The position numbers and the translations under genes were made by a program. Shown here one piece after another: positions 26,994 to 36,001 of a DNA stretch of 64,000 nucleotides. This DNA is from Actinomycetota bacterium (GTDB taxonomy: Bacteria; Actinomycetota; Thermoleophilia; BMS3ABIN01), in assembly GCA_016235065.1 (NCBI GenBank), contig JACRMB010000002.1:1-64000 (forward strand). The letters run 5' to 3'. Below the pieces are notes generated by a model. That model was not told the DNA's origin. It did no database searches and was given only the letters and a program-made list of their open reading frames with translations. Position 1 is the stretch's first letter. Each line of letters starts with the position of its first letter.

Positions 26994-28201
26994 CAGGCGT
27001 TCCTGAACCTGAACATCCTGATTCCGACGAGGAAGCAGGCACAGCCGATGACGAAAAGGGCGAAGGCGTCCACAAGGATCTCCTGCATATTCGCGCCCTC
27101 CAGAATAAGGGCGTTCATGCCGTCGAGCGCCCAGGCGTTTATGGTCAGGTGGCCGATCTTCTGCATGAACTCAGGTTCGATCGAAAGCGGCCACCAGCTG
27201 CCGCCGAGCGCCGACATCAGGATGATGACCAGCGTGCCCACCGAAGTGGCCTGCCTGCGGGTCTTGACCAGGCTTGCCAGCATGAGTCCGAAAGCCGTGG
27301 CCGCGAAAGCAGTCATGACGATCATCAGGACCAGGCCGGGGATAGAATCGCCGAGATGCATGCCGAAGACGAAATGGCCGACGCCGAAAAGGATGGTCAT
27401 CTGAACCATCGCGATCATGAACTGCGCCGCCAGCTTGCCACCCAGGATCGAAGTCTTGGCGACCGGCGCCACCAGCAGCCGCCCCAGGGTACCCTTGTCC
27501 CGTTCCTCAAGCAGCCCTTCAGCTCCCAGCATCACGCCGAAGAGCAGGAACATCACCGAGTAGCCCGGAGCCTGGGTATCGAACATGTTGACGTCGGCCG
27601 CGGCGCCGGCGTTGGTTATCTCCACAGCCACCGGCGGGTCCTGGTTCATCTGTTCGACGGCCGTCTGGGCGGCGTCGCTGGCGACCACCGGCATCTCGGC
27701 CTCGGGTGCGAACTTCATGACCTCCACGATCGAGACTTTGACCGAATTGACCATGCCGGACAGCCGGCTGGCGGCGCCGTCGATCATGCCGACCATGAAC
27801 GGGCGGCTGGAGTTATCGCTGGGGTCCACATAGACCTGCAATCCTGTATTCGAACCGGTGAGGATCTTCGCGGAGAAGCCCGCGGGTATCAGCATGCAGG
27901 TCTTGTACTTTTCCTCACCCACGGCCAGGGCCGCGCATTCAGCCTCGGTCCCTTCCACCAGCTCGAGGCCTTCGACCTCACCGAGGCCGTCGACGAGCTG
28001 GGCGCCGATGGCTCCCGAATCGAGATTGGCGTAGAGCAGCTTCGACTTGAGTTCGCCGCTGAACGCCGGGCCGAGGGCGAAGGACGCCACCATGATTATC
28101 AGCAGGGGTGTCAGCAGCAGCACGATCCACGAACCCCGGTCCTTGCCCATAACCAGCAGGTCCTTGCACGTTATCTGCCACATTTTTCCGAGCTGCCTCA
28201 T
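26993..28201 (-). CDS. ABC-2 type transporter permease
   Basis: The 402-residue protein has one N-terminal helix, a large extracytoplasmic domain (about residues 45-215), and a block of five to six helices. Within that block PGYSVMFLLFGVMLGAEGLL and ERDKGTLGRLLVAP are diagnostic of ABC-2/DrrB-YhgE-like exporters. It pairs with the ATPase encoded 61 bases upstream. The substrate is unknown; related systems export drugs, lipids or polymers. Confidence 0.9.
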   Translation of the reverse strand: MRQLGKMWQITCKDLLVMGKDRGSWIVLLLTPLLIIMVASFALGPAFSGELKSKLLYANLDSGAIGAQLVDGLGEVEGLELVEGTEAECAALAVGEEKYKTCMLIPAGFSAKILTGSNTGLQVYVDPSDNSSRPFMVGMIDGAASRLSGMVNSVKVSIVEVMKFAPEAEMPVVASDAAQTAVEQMNQDPPVAVEITNAGAAADVNMFDTQAPGYSVMFLLFGVMLGAEGLLEERDKGTLGRLLVAPVAKTSILGGKLAAQFMIAMVQMTILFGVGHFVFGMHLGDSIPGLVLMIVMTAFAATAFGLMLASLVKTRRQATSVGTLVIILMSALGGSWWPLSIEPEFMQKIGHLTINAWALDGMNALILEGANMQEILVDAFALFVIGCACFLVGIRMFRFRNA

Positions 28202-28262
28202 CCGGAAAGCACCCCGTGCTGGAAAGATATGGCAGAGTGTATTTTTTTCCCTGCCGGCTGCC

Positions 28263-29204
28263 TCATTCGCGCAGCTCCTTGCCGGTCAGATGGATGAAGA
28301 GCTTCTCCAGATTTGGCGTAAAGATCTCGAGATGGACGACGGTGCAGTCAGTCTCCTCGAGAACCTTGAGCACGGGTGGCAGAGAGCGGGCGCTGTTATC
28401 CGAGAAGATGACCAGCTTGCCGTCCTGGTGCTTGACCGAGGTGACGCCGTGCTGGCTGACGATCTCGGCTTCCAGCTTCTCCGAGCATCCCTGCGGAGTC
28501 ACCTCGAGTTCGATCACCCCGCCTTCACCGAGTACGCTGAGCAGTTCCTTTAGGGTGCCGCTGGCAACCAGCTTCCCCCGGTCCATGATGGCGATGTAGT
28601 CGCAGAGCAGCTCCACTTCCTCCATGTAATGAGAGGTGTAGAGGATAGTCGTGCCTGAGTCGCGGATCTTGAAGATGGTCTCGAAGATGTGTTCCCGCGA
28701 CTGCGGATCGACGCCCACGGTGGGCTCGTCCAGCAGCAGGAAACGCGGGTGATGCAGCAGGCCGGCCGCCATGTTGATACGCCGCTTCATGCCACCGGAG
28801 AACTGGTCGATGCGGCTGTCGCGCCGGTCCCAGAGCCCCACCAGCTCCAGCAGCTCCTGGCAGCGCCGGTCCAGCGCTTCGCCGCTCATGTCGTACATCT
28901 TTCCGTAGAACCTGAGGTTCTGGATGGCGGTGAGAGTAGGGTAGAGGGCGATGTCCTGGGGAACCACGCCGATGATGTTCCTTACCCGGTTCGCCTCGCG
29001 GATGACGCTAAGGCCGTCGATCACAGCGTCGCCGGAAGTGGGCGGCAGGTAGGTGGAGAGCATTGAGATCGTCGTCGATTTGCCGGCGCCGTTCGGTCCC
29101 AGGAAGCCGAAGATCTGCCCTTCGTCGATGGTGAAACTGACGCCGTCTACGGCGGTGAGTTCGTCATACTTCTTGACCAGGTTCTCAGCGGCGACCAGCG
29201 GCAA
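28263..29204 (-). CDS. ABC transporter ATP-binding protein (DrrA/CcmA-like)
   Basis: The nucleotide-binding domain has Walker A GPNGAGKST, Q-loop VVPQDIALYPTL, signature FSGGMKRRINMA, Walker B FLLLDEPTVGVD and the switch His (YTSHYMEE). An 80-residue C-terminal domain follows, as in multidrug/Na-export type ATPases. I take the TTG at 29204 behind GGGAGGGTGG as start; an ATG at 29231 would add nine residues from a repeat-rich region. It forms an exporter with the ABC-2 permease downstream. Confidence 0.9.
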   Translation of the reverse strand: MPLVAAENLVKKYDELTAVDGVSFTIDEGQIFGFLGPNGAGKSTTISMLSTYLPPTSGDAVIDGLSVIREANRVRNIIGVVPQDIALYPTLTAIQNLRFYGKMYDMSGEALDRRCQELLELVGLWDRRDSRIDQFSGGMKRRINMAAGLLHHPRFLLLDEPTVGVDPQSREHIFETIFKIRDSGTTILYTSHYMEEVELLCDYIAIMDRGKLVASGTLKELLSVLGEGGVIELEVTPQGCSEKLEAEIVSQHGVTSVKHQDGKLVIFSDNSARSLPPVLKVLEETDCTVVHLEIFTPNLEKLFIHLTGKELRE

Positions 29205-29219
29205 ACCACCCTCCCAACC

Positions 29220-29311
29220 AGGGGGACACATTACTTAATTGGCAGTTAAGTGGACACATTACTTAATTCAGTTCTGTGCCATTTGAACCATGGGGAAACA
29301 ATACTTAATTC
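29220..29311 (+). repeat. Three direct copies of a GGGGACACATTACTTAATT-like repeat
   Basis: Near-identical 17-20 bp units start at about 29220, 29250 and 29291; the third is diverged (GGGGAAACAATACTTAATT). They lie in a 200-bp gene-free stretch between the ABC ATPase and nitroreductase genes. Similar sequences are known around REP-associated transposons, but no transposase is present here. Confidence 0.6.
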
Positions 29312-29406
29312 AGCCTCATGCCACAACATCAGGAGTAGCCGCTTAATCCTGCGGCGCGCGAGCCAGTGGGATTTGAGAAACGTCCACTCCTGGACGCCGC
29401 GAACCG

Positions 29407-30195
29407 TCAGGCGAGGGTGAATCGCGCCACGTCCGGCGCCTTCAGATACTCCCAGCTGCCCTTCACTCCCGCGTGCCTGGCGCCCAGTTCGACGTGCATC
29501 ATCGCCACGCCGCAATCGAGCCGTTTGGAGATGCCATGGGTGTCCCGGTAGCGGTCGACCGAGATGGTGATGCTGTCGTCCGTCAGCTGAAAGCGCCAGG
29601 GCTGGCGGTTTGCTGCTGACGGAGCGAGCTGGGCGGCCTCCAGGGCGTCCTTTGCCCAGAGGGGGCATGCCTTCTCTTTCAGGTCGCTGCACAGCTTTTC
29701 AAGAGGCTCGCGTTTGTGACGTCTGACGAGAGATCGCATAATCTTGTCGTCGAGCGTTGGTGTGTCGGTACGGTAGCCGAGAGGGCTTATCGCGAGGACT
29801 CTCTCATGGTCGGCGATCTTCATATTCTCGGCGACGCCGCCCGCATGGAAGGTCATGCCGACCCAGCAGGTCGACAGGCCCAGGGCAACCGCTTCGAGGA
29901 TGACGCCCTCGCCGACATAGCCGACCTTCTCATAGACGTTCGGATCGTTCATTTCACCGATGAAGGCGACATAGGCGGTTGCGCCGGTGACCTGGCCATA
30001 CGAGGCGATGAAGCCGTGGAAGACTCCCTCGATGTTCTCATGGGCTATATTAGCCCGTGCGCCCGGCCTCGAAAGTCCGGCGCAGACTTCCTTGAGGCGG
30101 TATAGCTTTTCCGGCTCGACCGGTATCTCCTGGTAACTTCTCCAGGCATGGCGTTGATGCAGGGCCTCGTACCATCTTTCAACCGGCAGTTCCAT
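29407..30195 (-). CDS. Nitroreductase-family flavoprotein (TM1586-like)
   Basis: The 262-residue protein has two half-size nitroreductase repeats. The N-terminal part has ALHQRHAWRSYQEIPVEPEK. The middle has GYVGEGVILEAVALGLSTCW, the FMN-domain signature, and PLGYRTDT. The C-terminal part has APSAANRQPWRF. This tandem arrangement is typical of TM1586-type putative nitroreductases, which bind FMN. The physiological substrate is unknown. It is the last gene of a minus-strand group with a small hypothetical protein and a PfkB kinase. Confidence 0.85.
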   Translation of the reverse strand: MELPVERWYEALHQRHAWRSYQEIPVEPEKLYRLKEVCAGLSRPGARANIAHENIEGVFHGFIASYGQVTGATAYVAFIGEMNDPNVYEKVGYVGEGVILEAVALGLSTCWVGMTFHAGGVAENMKIADHERVLAISPLGYRTDTPTLDDKIMRSLVRRHKREPLEKLCSDLKEKACPLWAKDALEAAQLAPSAANRQPWRFQLTDDSITISVDRYRDTHGISKRLDCGVAMMHVELGARHAGVKGSWEYLKAPDVARFTLA

Positions 30196-30196
30196 C

Positions 30197-30556
30197 TCAG
30201 GTGATCTCTATCCGCCAGTCATGAACGGTCTGACCGGGGCGGAGCTCCATGAAGAATTCCCCGGACTTGGTCTCGCCGGCGTTGACGCCGATCGTCCTGT
30301 AATCGTCCTCGGAGTCACCGCCGCGCTCGTACAGGTATGCATGGAAGTTGACGAACACATCGCCACCGCTCTTGCCGTCGTTGCTGACGGTGTATTTGAA
30401 GAGGGCTCCGTGTTTCGGCGTTTCGACGATCTCCATGCTCGAATCCTCGAGCACGAAATCGGGTCCCGTCTTAAGCAGCGGGAAAGCCAGCGCCAGCACT
30501 GCGATGAAAAGCGCCAGGGCCGCGAGTCGCCAGAAGTTGATGTTCTTCCAGAGCAA
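30197..30556 (-). CDS. Membrane-anchored hypothetical protein
   Basis: The 119-residue protein has one hydrophobic anchor (residues 9-27) and a beta-rich extracytoplasmic domain (SMEIVETPKHGALFKYTVSN, ending WRIEIT). It resembles single Ig-like folds but I recognise no family. The start is a TTG at 30556; only one base separates it from the downstream nitroreductase gene, and it follows the PfkB stop by six bases, so co-transcription is likely. Confidence 0.65.
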   Translation of the reverse strand: MLWKNINFWRLAALALFIAVLALAFPLLKTGPDFVLEDSSMEIVETPKHGALFKYTVSNDGKSGGDVFVNFHAYLYERGGDSEDDYRTIGVNAGETKSGEFFMELRPGQTVHDWRIEIT

Positions 30557-30562
30557 GAGCCT

Positions 30563-31477
30563 TTAAGCCTCGATCTCCTCGACGTGCGAAAGCAGCCGGA
30601 ACTCGGCGAAGCGGTCGAGGATCTCCTGCATGTCCAGGGTCTTCATCCGGTTGAGGCTGAAATCCTCCACGTTGAAGCTCGCCAGGGTCGAGCCGAAGAT
30701 GATCGCCTGGCGGATGGCCGCCTCGCTGATATCCTCCTGAGTCGAGAGATAGCCCATGAAACCGCCCGCGAAAGTGTCGCCGGCGCCGGTGGGATCGAAG
30801 ACCTCTTCCAGCGGATAAGCCGGTGCCGAGAATACGGAGTGGCCATGGAACATCAGCACCCCGTATTCACCGCGCTTGACCACCAGGGTCGACGGCCCCC
30901 ATTCGAGTATCTGCCGGGCCGCTTTCACCAGGCTGGGCTCGCGGGCCAGCTCGCGGGTCTCGGCGTCGTTGATGATGAGGATGTCCACCGATTTCAGCGT
31001 CTCGCGCAGCTGGTCGTAGGCGCCTTCGATCCAGAAGTTCATGGTGTCGCAGGCGACGATCCGCGGCGAGGTGGCCTGCTCGGCCACCTGCAGCTGCAGG
31101 CCTGGCTGGATGTTGGCCAGGAAGACGAAGTCGCTGTCTTTGAACGAGTCAGGTATCTTGGGGGCGAAAGTCTCGAAGACATTCAGCTGCGTATCGAGCG
31201 TGTGCGCCTCGTTGAGGTCGTAATCGTAACGGCCCTTCCAGCGGAAGGTCGAGCCCTCGGCTCGCTCCAGACCCGCCAGGTCGATGTTGCGTCCGGCGAG
31301 CAGCTCAAGGTGCTCTTCGGGGAAATCCTCGCCGATGACGCCGACCAGCCTTACCCGGTTGAAAAAACTTGCTGCATAGGAAAAATATACCGCCGCGCCG
31401 CCGAGGGCCTCTTCGGCCACGCCGAACGGGGTCTCGACGGAGTCGAGGGCGATGGAACCGACTACAAGAATCGACAC
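30563..31477 (-). CDS. PfkB-family sugar/nucleoside kinase
   Basis: The 304-residue kinase has the ribokinase-fold motifs: ALGGAAVYFSYAASFF in the substrate-binding N-terminus and DPTGAGDTFAGGFMGYL with the catalytic Asp and anion hole near residue 230. It starts nine bases after the MTA phosphorylase stop. PfkB kinases next to this phosphorylase may phosphorylate a nucleoside or sugar released in methylthioadenosine or purine salvage; the substrate cannot be read from the sequence. Confidence 0.88.
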   Translation of the reverse strand: MSILVVGSIALDSVETPFGVAEEALGGAAVYFSYAASFFNRVRLVGVIGEDFPEEHLELLAGRNIDLAGLERAEGSTFRWKGRYDYDLNEAHTLDTQLNVFETFAPKIPDSFKDSDFVFLANIQPGLQLQVAEQATSPRIVACDTMNFWIEGAYDQLRETLKSVDILIINDAETRELAREPSLVKAARQILEWGPSTLVVKRGEYGVLMFHGHSVFSAPAYPLEEVFDPTGAGDTFAGGFMGYLSTQEDISEAAIRQAIIFGSTLASFNVEDFSLNRMKTLDMQEILDRFAEFRLLSHVEEIEA

Positions 31478-31486
31478 GCTGCCTCC

Positions 31487-32344
31487 TTATTTGACGTACT
31501 TGCCGATGATGTCCTTCAGGTTTTCTTTCGTCTCCGGCGGGATCAACTCAGGCGCGGTGACGATGCCATACTCCATGGCGCTGGCGCAGATGCAGCCACG
31601 CTCCTCGGGGATGCGCGGCACAGCCGCTTCCACGATCCTGATGGCCGTGGCCACATTGTTATCCATGGTCTCGATCACCATCATCATGGTCACCTCTTCC
31701 TCGCCCTCGTACCAGCAGTCATAATCCGTGGAAAGCGCCAGCGTGGAATAACAGATCTCAGCTTCCCTGGCCAGTTTGGCTTCCTGCAGGTTGGTCATGC
31801 CGATCACCTCGACTCCCCAGCTGCGGTACAGGTTGGATTCGGCGCGGGTGGAGAACTGTGGCCCTTCCATACAAAGATAAGTGCCGCCCTCGTGGATGTT
31901 GGCGCCGACGTCACGGCCGACCTCTGACAGCAGCTTCGACAGATCCGGACAGACCGGGTCGGCGAAGGAGACATGGGCCACGCAACCCTCTCCAAAAAAA
32001 GTGGAGCGGCGCTGCCGGGTGCGGTCGATGAACTGATCCGGGATAACGATATGGCCGGGCTCGATGTGCTTCTGCATGCTGCCCACGGCGCTGGCCGAGA
32101 TGATCCACTCGACCCCGAGCTGTTTCATGGCCATGATATTGGCCCGGAAGGGCAGATCGGTGGGCATGATACGGTGGCCCTTTCCGTGCCGGGGTAAAAA
32201 GCAGACCTCACGGCCGGCGATCTCACCGATAGTGATGGCATCGCTGGGCTCACCGAACGGAGTGCTGACTCGCTCTATCCGTGGATTTTCAAGCAGTTCG
32301 TAAAAGCCTGAGCCGCCGATGACTCCGATTCTTCCTCCAGCCAT
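31487..32344 (-). CDS. mtnP: S-methyl-5'-thioadenosine phosphorylase
   Basis: The 285-residue protein matches the PNP/MTAP family 2 fold: GVIGGSGFYELL, LPRHGKGHRIMPTDLPFRAN (phosphate site), ISASAVGSMQKHIEPGHIVI and EGPQFSTRAESNLYRSWGVE. The base-site segment STLALSTDYDCWYEGEE fits the 6-aminopurine (MTA) type rather than guanosine-specific PNP. It converts MTA and phosphate to adenine and methylthioribose-1-phosphate in the cytoplasm. It is the first gene of the mtnP-pfkB group, with an AAGGAG site before the ATG. The stretch 32345-32486 shows no feature. Confidence 0.92.
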   Translation of the reverse strand: MAGGRIGVIGGSGFYELLENPRIERVSTPFGEPSDAITIGEIAGREVCFLPRHGKGHRIMPTDLPFRANIMAMKQLGVEWIISASAVGSMQKHIEPGHIVIPDQFIDRTRQRRSTFFGEGCVAHVSFADPVCPDLSKLLSEVGRDVGANIHEGGTYLCMEGPQFSTRAESNLYRSWGVEVIGMTNLQEAKLAREAEICYSTLALSTDYDCWYEGEEEVTMMMVIETMDNNVATAIRIVEAAVPRIPEERGCICASAMEYGIVTAPELIPPETKENLKDIIGKYVK

Positions 32345-32486
32345 GGGTTCTCCTTAAAAACGGGTTGGCGTAACAGTCATGGATTATATAACAGCTGATG
32401 ATTCTGGACACTCAAAAGCGGCGCGGACAGGCAGGATGCCGCAGCCGGGCTGCCAGCAGGAGCCCTTCGCCTGCTCGATCCAGGAG

Positions 32487-32948
32487 CTAGCTGATCTTCT
32501 TCAGCTCAACCTCAAACACGAGCGTGGCATTTGGCGGGATGACCCCGCCGGCTCCCCGCGAGCCGTAACCCAGCTCGGGCGGGATCGTCAGCCTGCGGGT
32601 GCCGCCGACCATCATCCCGGCGACCCCCTGGTCCCAGCCGGGGATGACCTCGCCCGCGCCGAGGGTGAACTCGAACGGCTTCCTGCCCTTGGACGAGTCG
32701 AATTGCGTCCCGTCTGTCAGCCAGCCCGTGTAATCCACGGTGACGAGATCACCGTTCTTGGCTGCCGGGCCAGTGCCCGCGGCGATGTCCTCGATCTTCA
32801 ATTGTGCAGCCTCCTTCGTGGTGCCTTGCGTACCGGACGCATCGGTTTTCTGGGATGAAGTCGTCGCGGTGTCACCGCAACCGACTGAATGAAGCGTGGC
32901 CAGGAGCACTATCGCCAATATCATTAACCGGGAGATTCTTTTCGTCAT
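32487..32948 (-). CDS. FKBP-type peptidyl-prolyl isomerase lipoprotein
   Basis: The 153-residue product starts at an ATG behind AGGAGG, has a signal peptide with lipobox ([10 protein letters not shown]), a Thr/Ser-rich linker, and one FKBP domain. Active-site residues are visible: [35 protein letters not shown], and [20 protein letters not shown]. It should assist folding of exported proteins at the outer face of the membrane. A longer open frame upstream is not needed. Confidence 0.93.
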   Translation of the reverse strand: MTKRISRLMILAIVLLATLHSVGCGDTATTSSQKTDASGTQGTTKEAAQLKIEDIAAGTGPAAKNGDLVTVDYTGWLTDGTQFDSSKGRKPFEFTLGAGEVIPGWDQGVAGMMVGGTRRLTIPPELGYGSRGAGGVIPPNATLVFEVELKKIS

Positions 32949-33019
32949 GCCATCCTCCTGAAAGTTGATCAGACAGTGAAAAGGTAGCAAAAAAACACTT
33001 TGCCGGGATACTACCATTG

Positions 33020-33772
33020 TCAGTCTGCGGGTGAACCCGAAAGCCACGCCATGCCGACGCCGCCGGATTGGGCGTTCTGGGCGAAGCTCTGGGGATCGGA
33101 ATCAACGATAGTGTATCGTCCAGCGGGCAGGACCACGTCATCTGGCTTGATGATCCAGTAGGCGTTGTCGTCACCACCCTGGCCCTTGCTGCCGGTGGAC
33201 TGGAACGGCCCGTAAGTCTTGCCGTCCTCGCCGCGGAGCGTGATGATTCCCGCCTGAAGACCTGGTGTTGATTCAGTGTCGTGATAAGTTGTCAGCTCAG
33301 TGATCTTTGTCGCATCTGCGATCTGGAAGACAGGTGGAGTGCCGCCACCGTCGATAGCCAAGCCGTTCCCGTTGTTGAAGATCTCTGCCGCCGCGCCGGC
33401 GACGGCTACCGTGGTAGCGCACCCGTCCATACCGATCTTTGCCCTGACGCTGTAACTACCGGGCTGGGTCGCCTTGAAGTATCCGGCTTCGTTGATCGAG
33501 GCGCCCTCACCTGGATCTACGCTCCAGGAGCTGACTTCCAGCGTGGCGTCGCTTGATTCCCGGTTATCCGGATATTTATCAACGCGCAGCTGGATCCCGG
33601 CTCCGACGGTCGCCGCGTATTCCTTCTGCGAGAACCTGTACTCGGTTTGCGATTGACAGCCGCACGAGGACTGGGCAAGGATCAGCAGGCCCACAACGAG
33701 CATGGCTGTGAACAGGCTTATTCGACTACGCATGATCTTCAATGACGTTGATCCGTTTCCTGAATTTTTCAT
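33020..33772 (-). CDS. Putative secreted lipoprotein, unknown function
   Basis: The product has a signal segment followed by a Cys ([15 protein letters not shown]), so it is probably a lipoprotein. The next domain is beta-rich and Ig-like ([34 protein letters not shown]). The C-terminal part (residues about 150-245) ends [20 protein letters not shown], a motif seen in uncharacterised extracellular proteins. Either the ATG at 33772 or that at 33733 may be used; neither has a strong ribosome site. No function can be assigned. Confidence 0.65.
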   Translation of the reverse strand: MKNSGNGSTSLKIMRSRISLFTAMLVVGLLILAQSSCGCQSQTEYRFSQKEYAATVGAGIQLRVDKYPDNRESSDATLEVSSWSVDPGEGASINEAGYFKATQPGSYSVRAKIGMDGCATTVAVAGAAAEIFNNGNGLAIDGGGTPPVFQIADATKITELTTYHDTESTPGLQAGIITLRGEDGKTYGPFQSTGSKGQGGDDNAYWIIKPDDVVLPAGRYTIVDSDPQSFAQNAQSGGVGMAWLSGSPAD

Positions 33773-33876
33773 CCCTGCGGGACGGGCCTGAGTTGCATGT
33801 AATTTCCTTCGTTTAGCGAAACCATAATAAGGAAAGCCTAAGAAAGATCTTATCCCGGCGATCCTGAAGGGATTAT

Positions 33877-35133
33877 ATGCCTGCAAATATTTGGAATCCA
33901 GGAACAATCCGCAGGAAAGCCGGTTATGTCTCGGCAGCATTTTTAGTTGCCATCTTCCTGTTGTTCCCGCTGCTATCATGTGGCGGCGATGATACGGAGC
34001 CGACTGTATCAGTAGGGCCGGCAGTTTCAACAGATGTATCGCAACCGGCCACAACTTCGACCGACCACTCCGGATTCCACGCAGTCCCCTTAGACAACCA
34101 CTCCCTGACCCTTCCCGACAGCCTGACCGTCAGCCGCTGGGTCACAGACCGCGACGGCCTGCGGATGATGGCGGCCACCGGCGACGGCTACCTTCTGGTG
34201 ACCGAGAAGGAGAAGGGCAATGTCCTGGCGTTCAGGCTCGCGGATGAGAATCCCGAGGCGATCACACTCATCAGTGGCCTTAGGCGCCCATCGGGCATAG
34301 CTTTCCATGATGGCGCCGTCTGGGTCGCGGAAGAAACTAAGGTCTCAAGGTATCCATATACCGGAGGCGGCAGTGTCGGCGATGACGAGACGGTGATCTC
34401 AGCAATACCATCCGGCGGCCACAGCACCAGGACGATCGGCTTTGGGCCAGACGGCAAGCTATACCTGGCGATCGGCAGCAGCTGCAATGTCTGCGAGGAA
34501 GCTGACGAGCGCCGCGCCGCCATACTCCGTTTCAACGCCGACGGCAGTGGCGAGGAGCTGTTCGCCAGCGGCCTGCGAAACACCGTCGGCTTCACCTGGG
34601 ATCCCTCGACCGGCGAGATGTGGGGCGTCGACAACGGCCGGGACGGACTCGGCGACGACTTGCCCCCGGAGGAAGTCAACATCATCCTGCAGGGGAAGAA
34701 CTATGGCTGGCCGTATTGCTACGGCTCCTGGCAGGTGAATCCTGAATTCGAAGACGACCCTCAGAAGGCCCGTTTCTGTGAGGCGACCGAGCCGCCGGCG
34801 GTGGAGATGCAGGCTCACTCGGCGCCGCTGGGTCTGCGTTTTCTCAGCGACCCCGCCTGGCCAGCCGTCTGGCAGGGGAACCTGTTCATCGCCTTCCATG
34901 GCTCCTGGAACCGTTCGGAGCCTACCGGCTATAAGGTGGTCCGAGTCGACGGTGAAGGCCGTGTGAGCGATTTCATCACCGGCTGGCTGGACGAAGAAAC
35001 CGGCGAGGCCTGGGGCCGCCCAGTTGATATCCTGTTCGCGAACAATAGAATGTACATCAGCGACGATTCCAGCGGCTCGATCTACGTGGTCCAGCCAGTG
35101 GCAACCAGTTATTCAGGAGGGGAAAATGACTGA
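33877..35133 (+). CDS. PQQ-type sugar/sorbosone dehydrogenase-like lipoprotein
   Basis: The 418-residue protein has a signal peptide with lipobox (FPLLSCG near residue 35) and a six-bladed propeller of the soluble glucose dehydrogenase/L-sorbosone dehydrogenase family. Recognisable parts are GLRRPSGIAFHDGAVWVAEE, SGGHSTRTIGFGPDGKLYLA, GLRNTVGFTWDPSTGEMWGV and NGRDGLGDDLPPEEVN followed by NYGWPYCYG. This family oxidises sugars with PQQ outside the membrane, but many members have no shown activity. No PQQ synthesis genes are in the window. The ATG overlaps no neighbour; the stop overlaps the DUF1844 gene by eight bases. Confidence 0.85.
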   Translation: MPANIWNPGTIRRKAGYVSAAFLVAIFLLFPLLSCGGDDTEPTVSVGPAVSTDVSQPATTSTDHSGFHAVPLDNHSLTLPDSLTVSRWVTDRDGLRMMAATGDGYLLVTEKEKGNVLAFRLADENPEAITLISGLRRPSGIAFHDGAVWVAEETKVSRYPYTGGGSVGDDETVISAIPSGGHSTRTIGFGPDGKLYLAIGSSCNVCEEADERRAAILRFNADGSGEELFASGLRNTVGFTWDPSTGEMWGVDNGRDGLGDDLPPEEVNIILQGKNYGWPYCYGSWQVNPEFEDDPQKARFCEATEPPAVEMQAHSAPLGLRFLSDPAWPAVWQGNLFIAFHGSWNRSEPTGYKVVRVDGEGRVSDFITGWLDEETGEAWGRPVDILFANNRMYISDDSSGSIYVVQPVATSYSGGEND

Positions 35134-35626
35134 GGAAGAAAGAGAAGAAAAAGATCCTGACCAGATGTCTGAGGAGGAGCTGCGCGCCCGGCTCGAGAAG
35201 CATTTCCGGGAACAGAAGGTAGACGAGATGCTGGTCCAGTTCCTGGTATCGCTGAGCAACCTCGCTTACATCAAGATGGGGCTGACTGAGGAGACCGGAG
35301 AGGTCAAGGACCTGGATCAGGCCAGCCTCGCCATCGATGCTTTCAAGGGGCTGCTGGATGCAGCCGGCAAGCGGCTGCCGGAGCAGGAAGCCAGCGCTTT
35401 GGCCGGCGCCCTGTCGAGCATGCAGATCACTTTTGTGAAAGTCAGCGCGCCCGAAGCTGCCGAGCCTGCGCCGTCAGAACCCGAGTCATCAGAGCCCGCG
35501 GCGTCCGAGCCCGACGAGCCCGCAGCGTCCGAGCCCGACGAGCCCGCACCTGCAGAACCCGCGCCGGAATCCGGCAAACCTGATGACGACCCTTCAAGCC
35601 GCCTGTGGGTTCCCGGCAAGGAATGA
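35126..35626 (+). CDS. DUF1844 protein with Pro/Glu/Ala-rich tail
   Basis: The 166-residue protein has an acidic start and a DUF1844 core (VDEMLVQFLVSLSNLAYIKM, then DLDQASLAIDAFKGLLDAAG). A low-complexity tail of SEPxEPA repeats (residues 115-155) includes a near-exact duplication of SEPDEPAA. DUF1844 has no established function. The ATG at 35126 has AGGAGGGG directly upstream and overlaps the end of the dehydrogenase gene, so the two are probably co-translated. Confidence 0.85.
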   Translation: MTEEEREEKDPDQMSEEELRARLEKHFREQKVDEMLVQFLVSLSNLAYIKMGLTEETGEVKDLDQASLAIDAFKGLLDAAGKRLPEQEASALAGALSSMQITFVKVSAPEAAEPAPSEPESSEPAASEPDEPAASEPDEPAPAEPAPESGKPDDDPSSRLWVPGKE

Positions 35627-35630
35627 CCGC

Positions 35631-35816
35631 TTGACCGCCAAGATCGACAGGGAGCTTCCAACAAAGCCGGAAACGGCATGTAAATACCTGTACAAAGACA
35701 CGGCTAAATACCGTACGGCCCGGGAGATATGGCTCTGCACCAAGGACGACCGCTTCTCCGAGGTCTCGCGCAAGAAAGCGGAGAAATGCCTAGTCTGTAA
35801 GTGGTGCGACCGCTAG
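35631..35816 (+). CDS. Small cysteine-containing protein, unknown
   Basis: A frame beginning at TTG 35631, four bases after the DUF1844 stop and with AAGGA upstream, encodes 61 residues. It contains a Cys near the start (ETACKYLYKD), another in WLCTKDDRF and a CLVCKWC cluster at the C-terminus, a possible metal-binding set. The spacing and the terminator that follows support a real gene. I recognise no family. Confidence 0.5.
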   Translation: MTAKIDRELPTKPETACKYLYKDTAKYRTAREIWLCTKDDRFSEVSRKKAEKCLVCKWCDR

Positions 35817-35863
35817 ATTTCCCCGTTTTAATACATTTCACCACAGGAAAGCGGTGATTAAGT

Positions 35864-35906
35864 GTTTCAAATTGAATCATATAGATACAGTTTGAAACGG
35901 TTTTTT
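35864..35906 (+). terminator. Rho-independent terminator
   Basis: An 11-bp stem with one G.U pair (GTTTCAAATTG with CAGTTTGAAAC, 35864-35898) is followed by GG and six T residues. It ends the plus-strand group 33877-35816. Confidence 0.8.
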
Positions 35907-35974
35907 CCTTGTGCTATATTCACAAAGTTTGGGGCGAAGGTTAGAATTCCAAGAACTCCACACCAATCACGTAA

Positions 35975-36001
35975 TGGTAACCCGATGGCCGGGCTCTACC
36001 A
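35975..36001 (+). promoter_or_regulatory. Hairpin in the leader of the second TSUP operon
   Basis: TGGTA and TACCA enclose an inner stem CCCG/CGGG with the loop ATGGC, 35 bases before the TSUP start. A near-palindrome TTGTG-N7-CACAA lies at about 35909-35925 just after the terminator and could be an operator. I cannot match the hairpin to a known riboswitch. The interval 35907-36035 holds nothing else recognisable. Confidence 0.35.

Noticed and set aside
35975-36001. A SAM-I or SAM-IV riboswitch
   Set aside because: The CCCGATGGCCGGG part is only superficially like the SAM-I core. The required kink-turn, pseudoknot and four-way junction cannot be built from the flanking bases.
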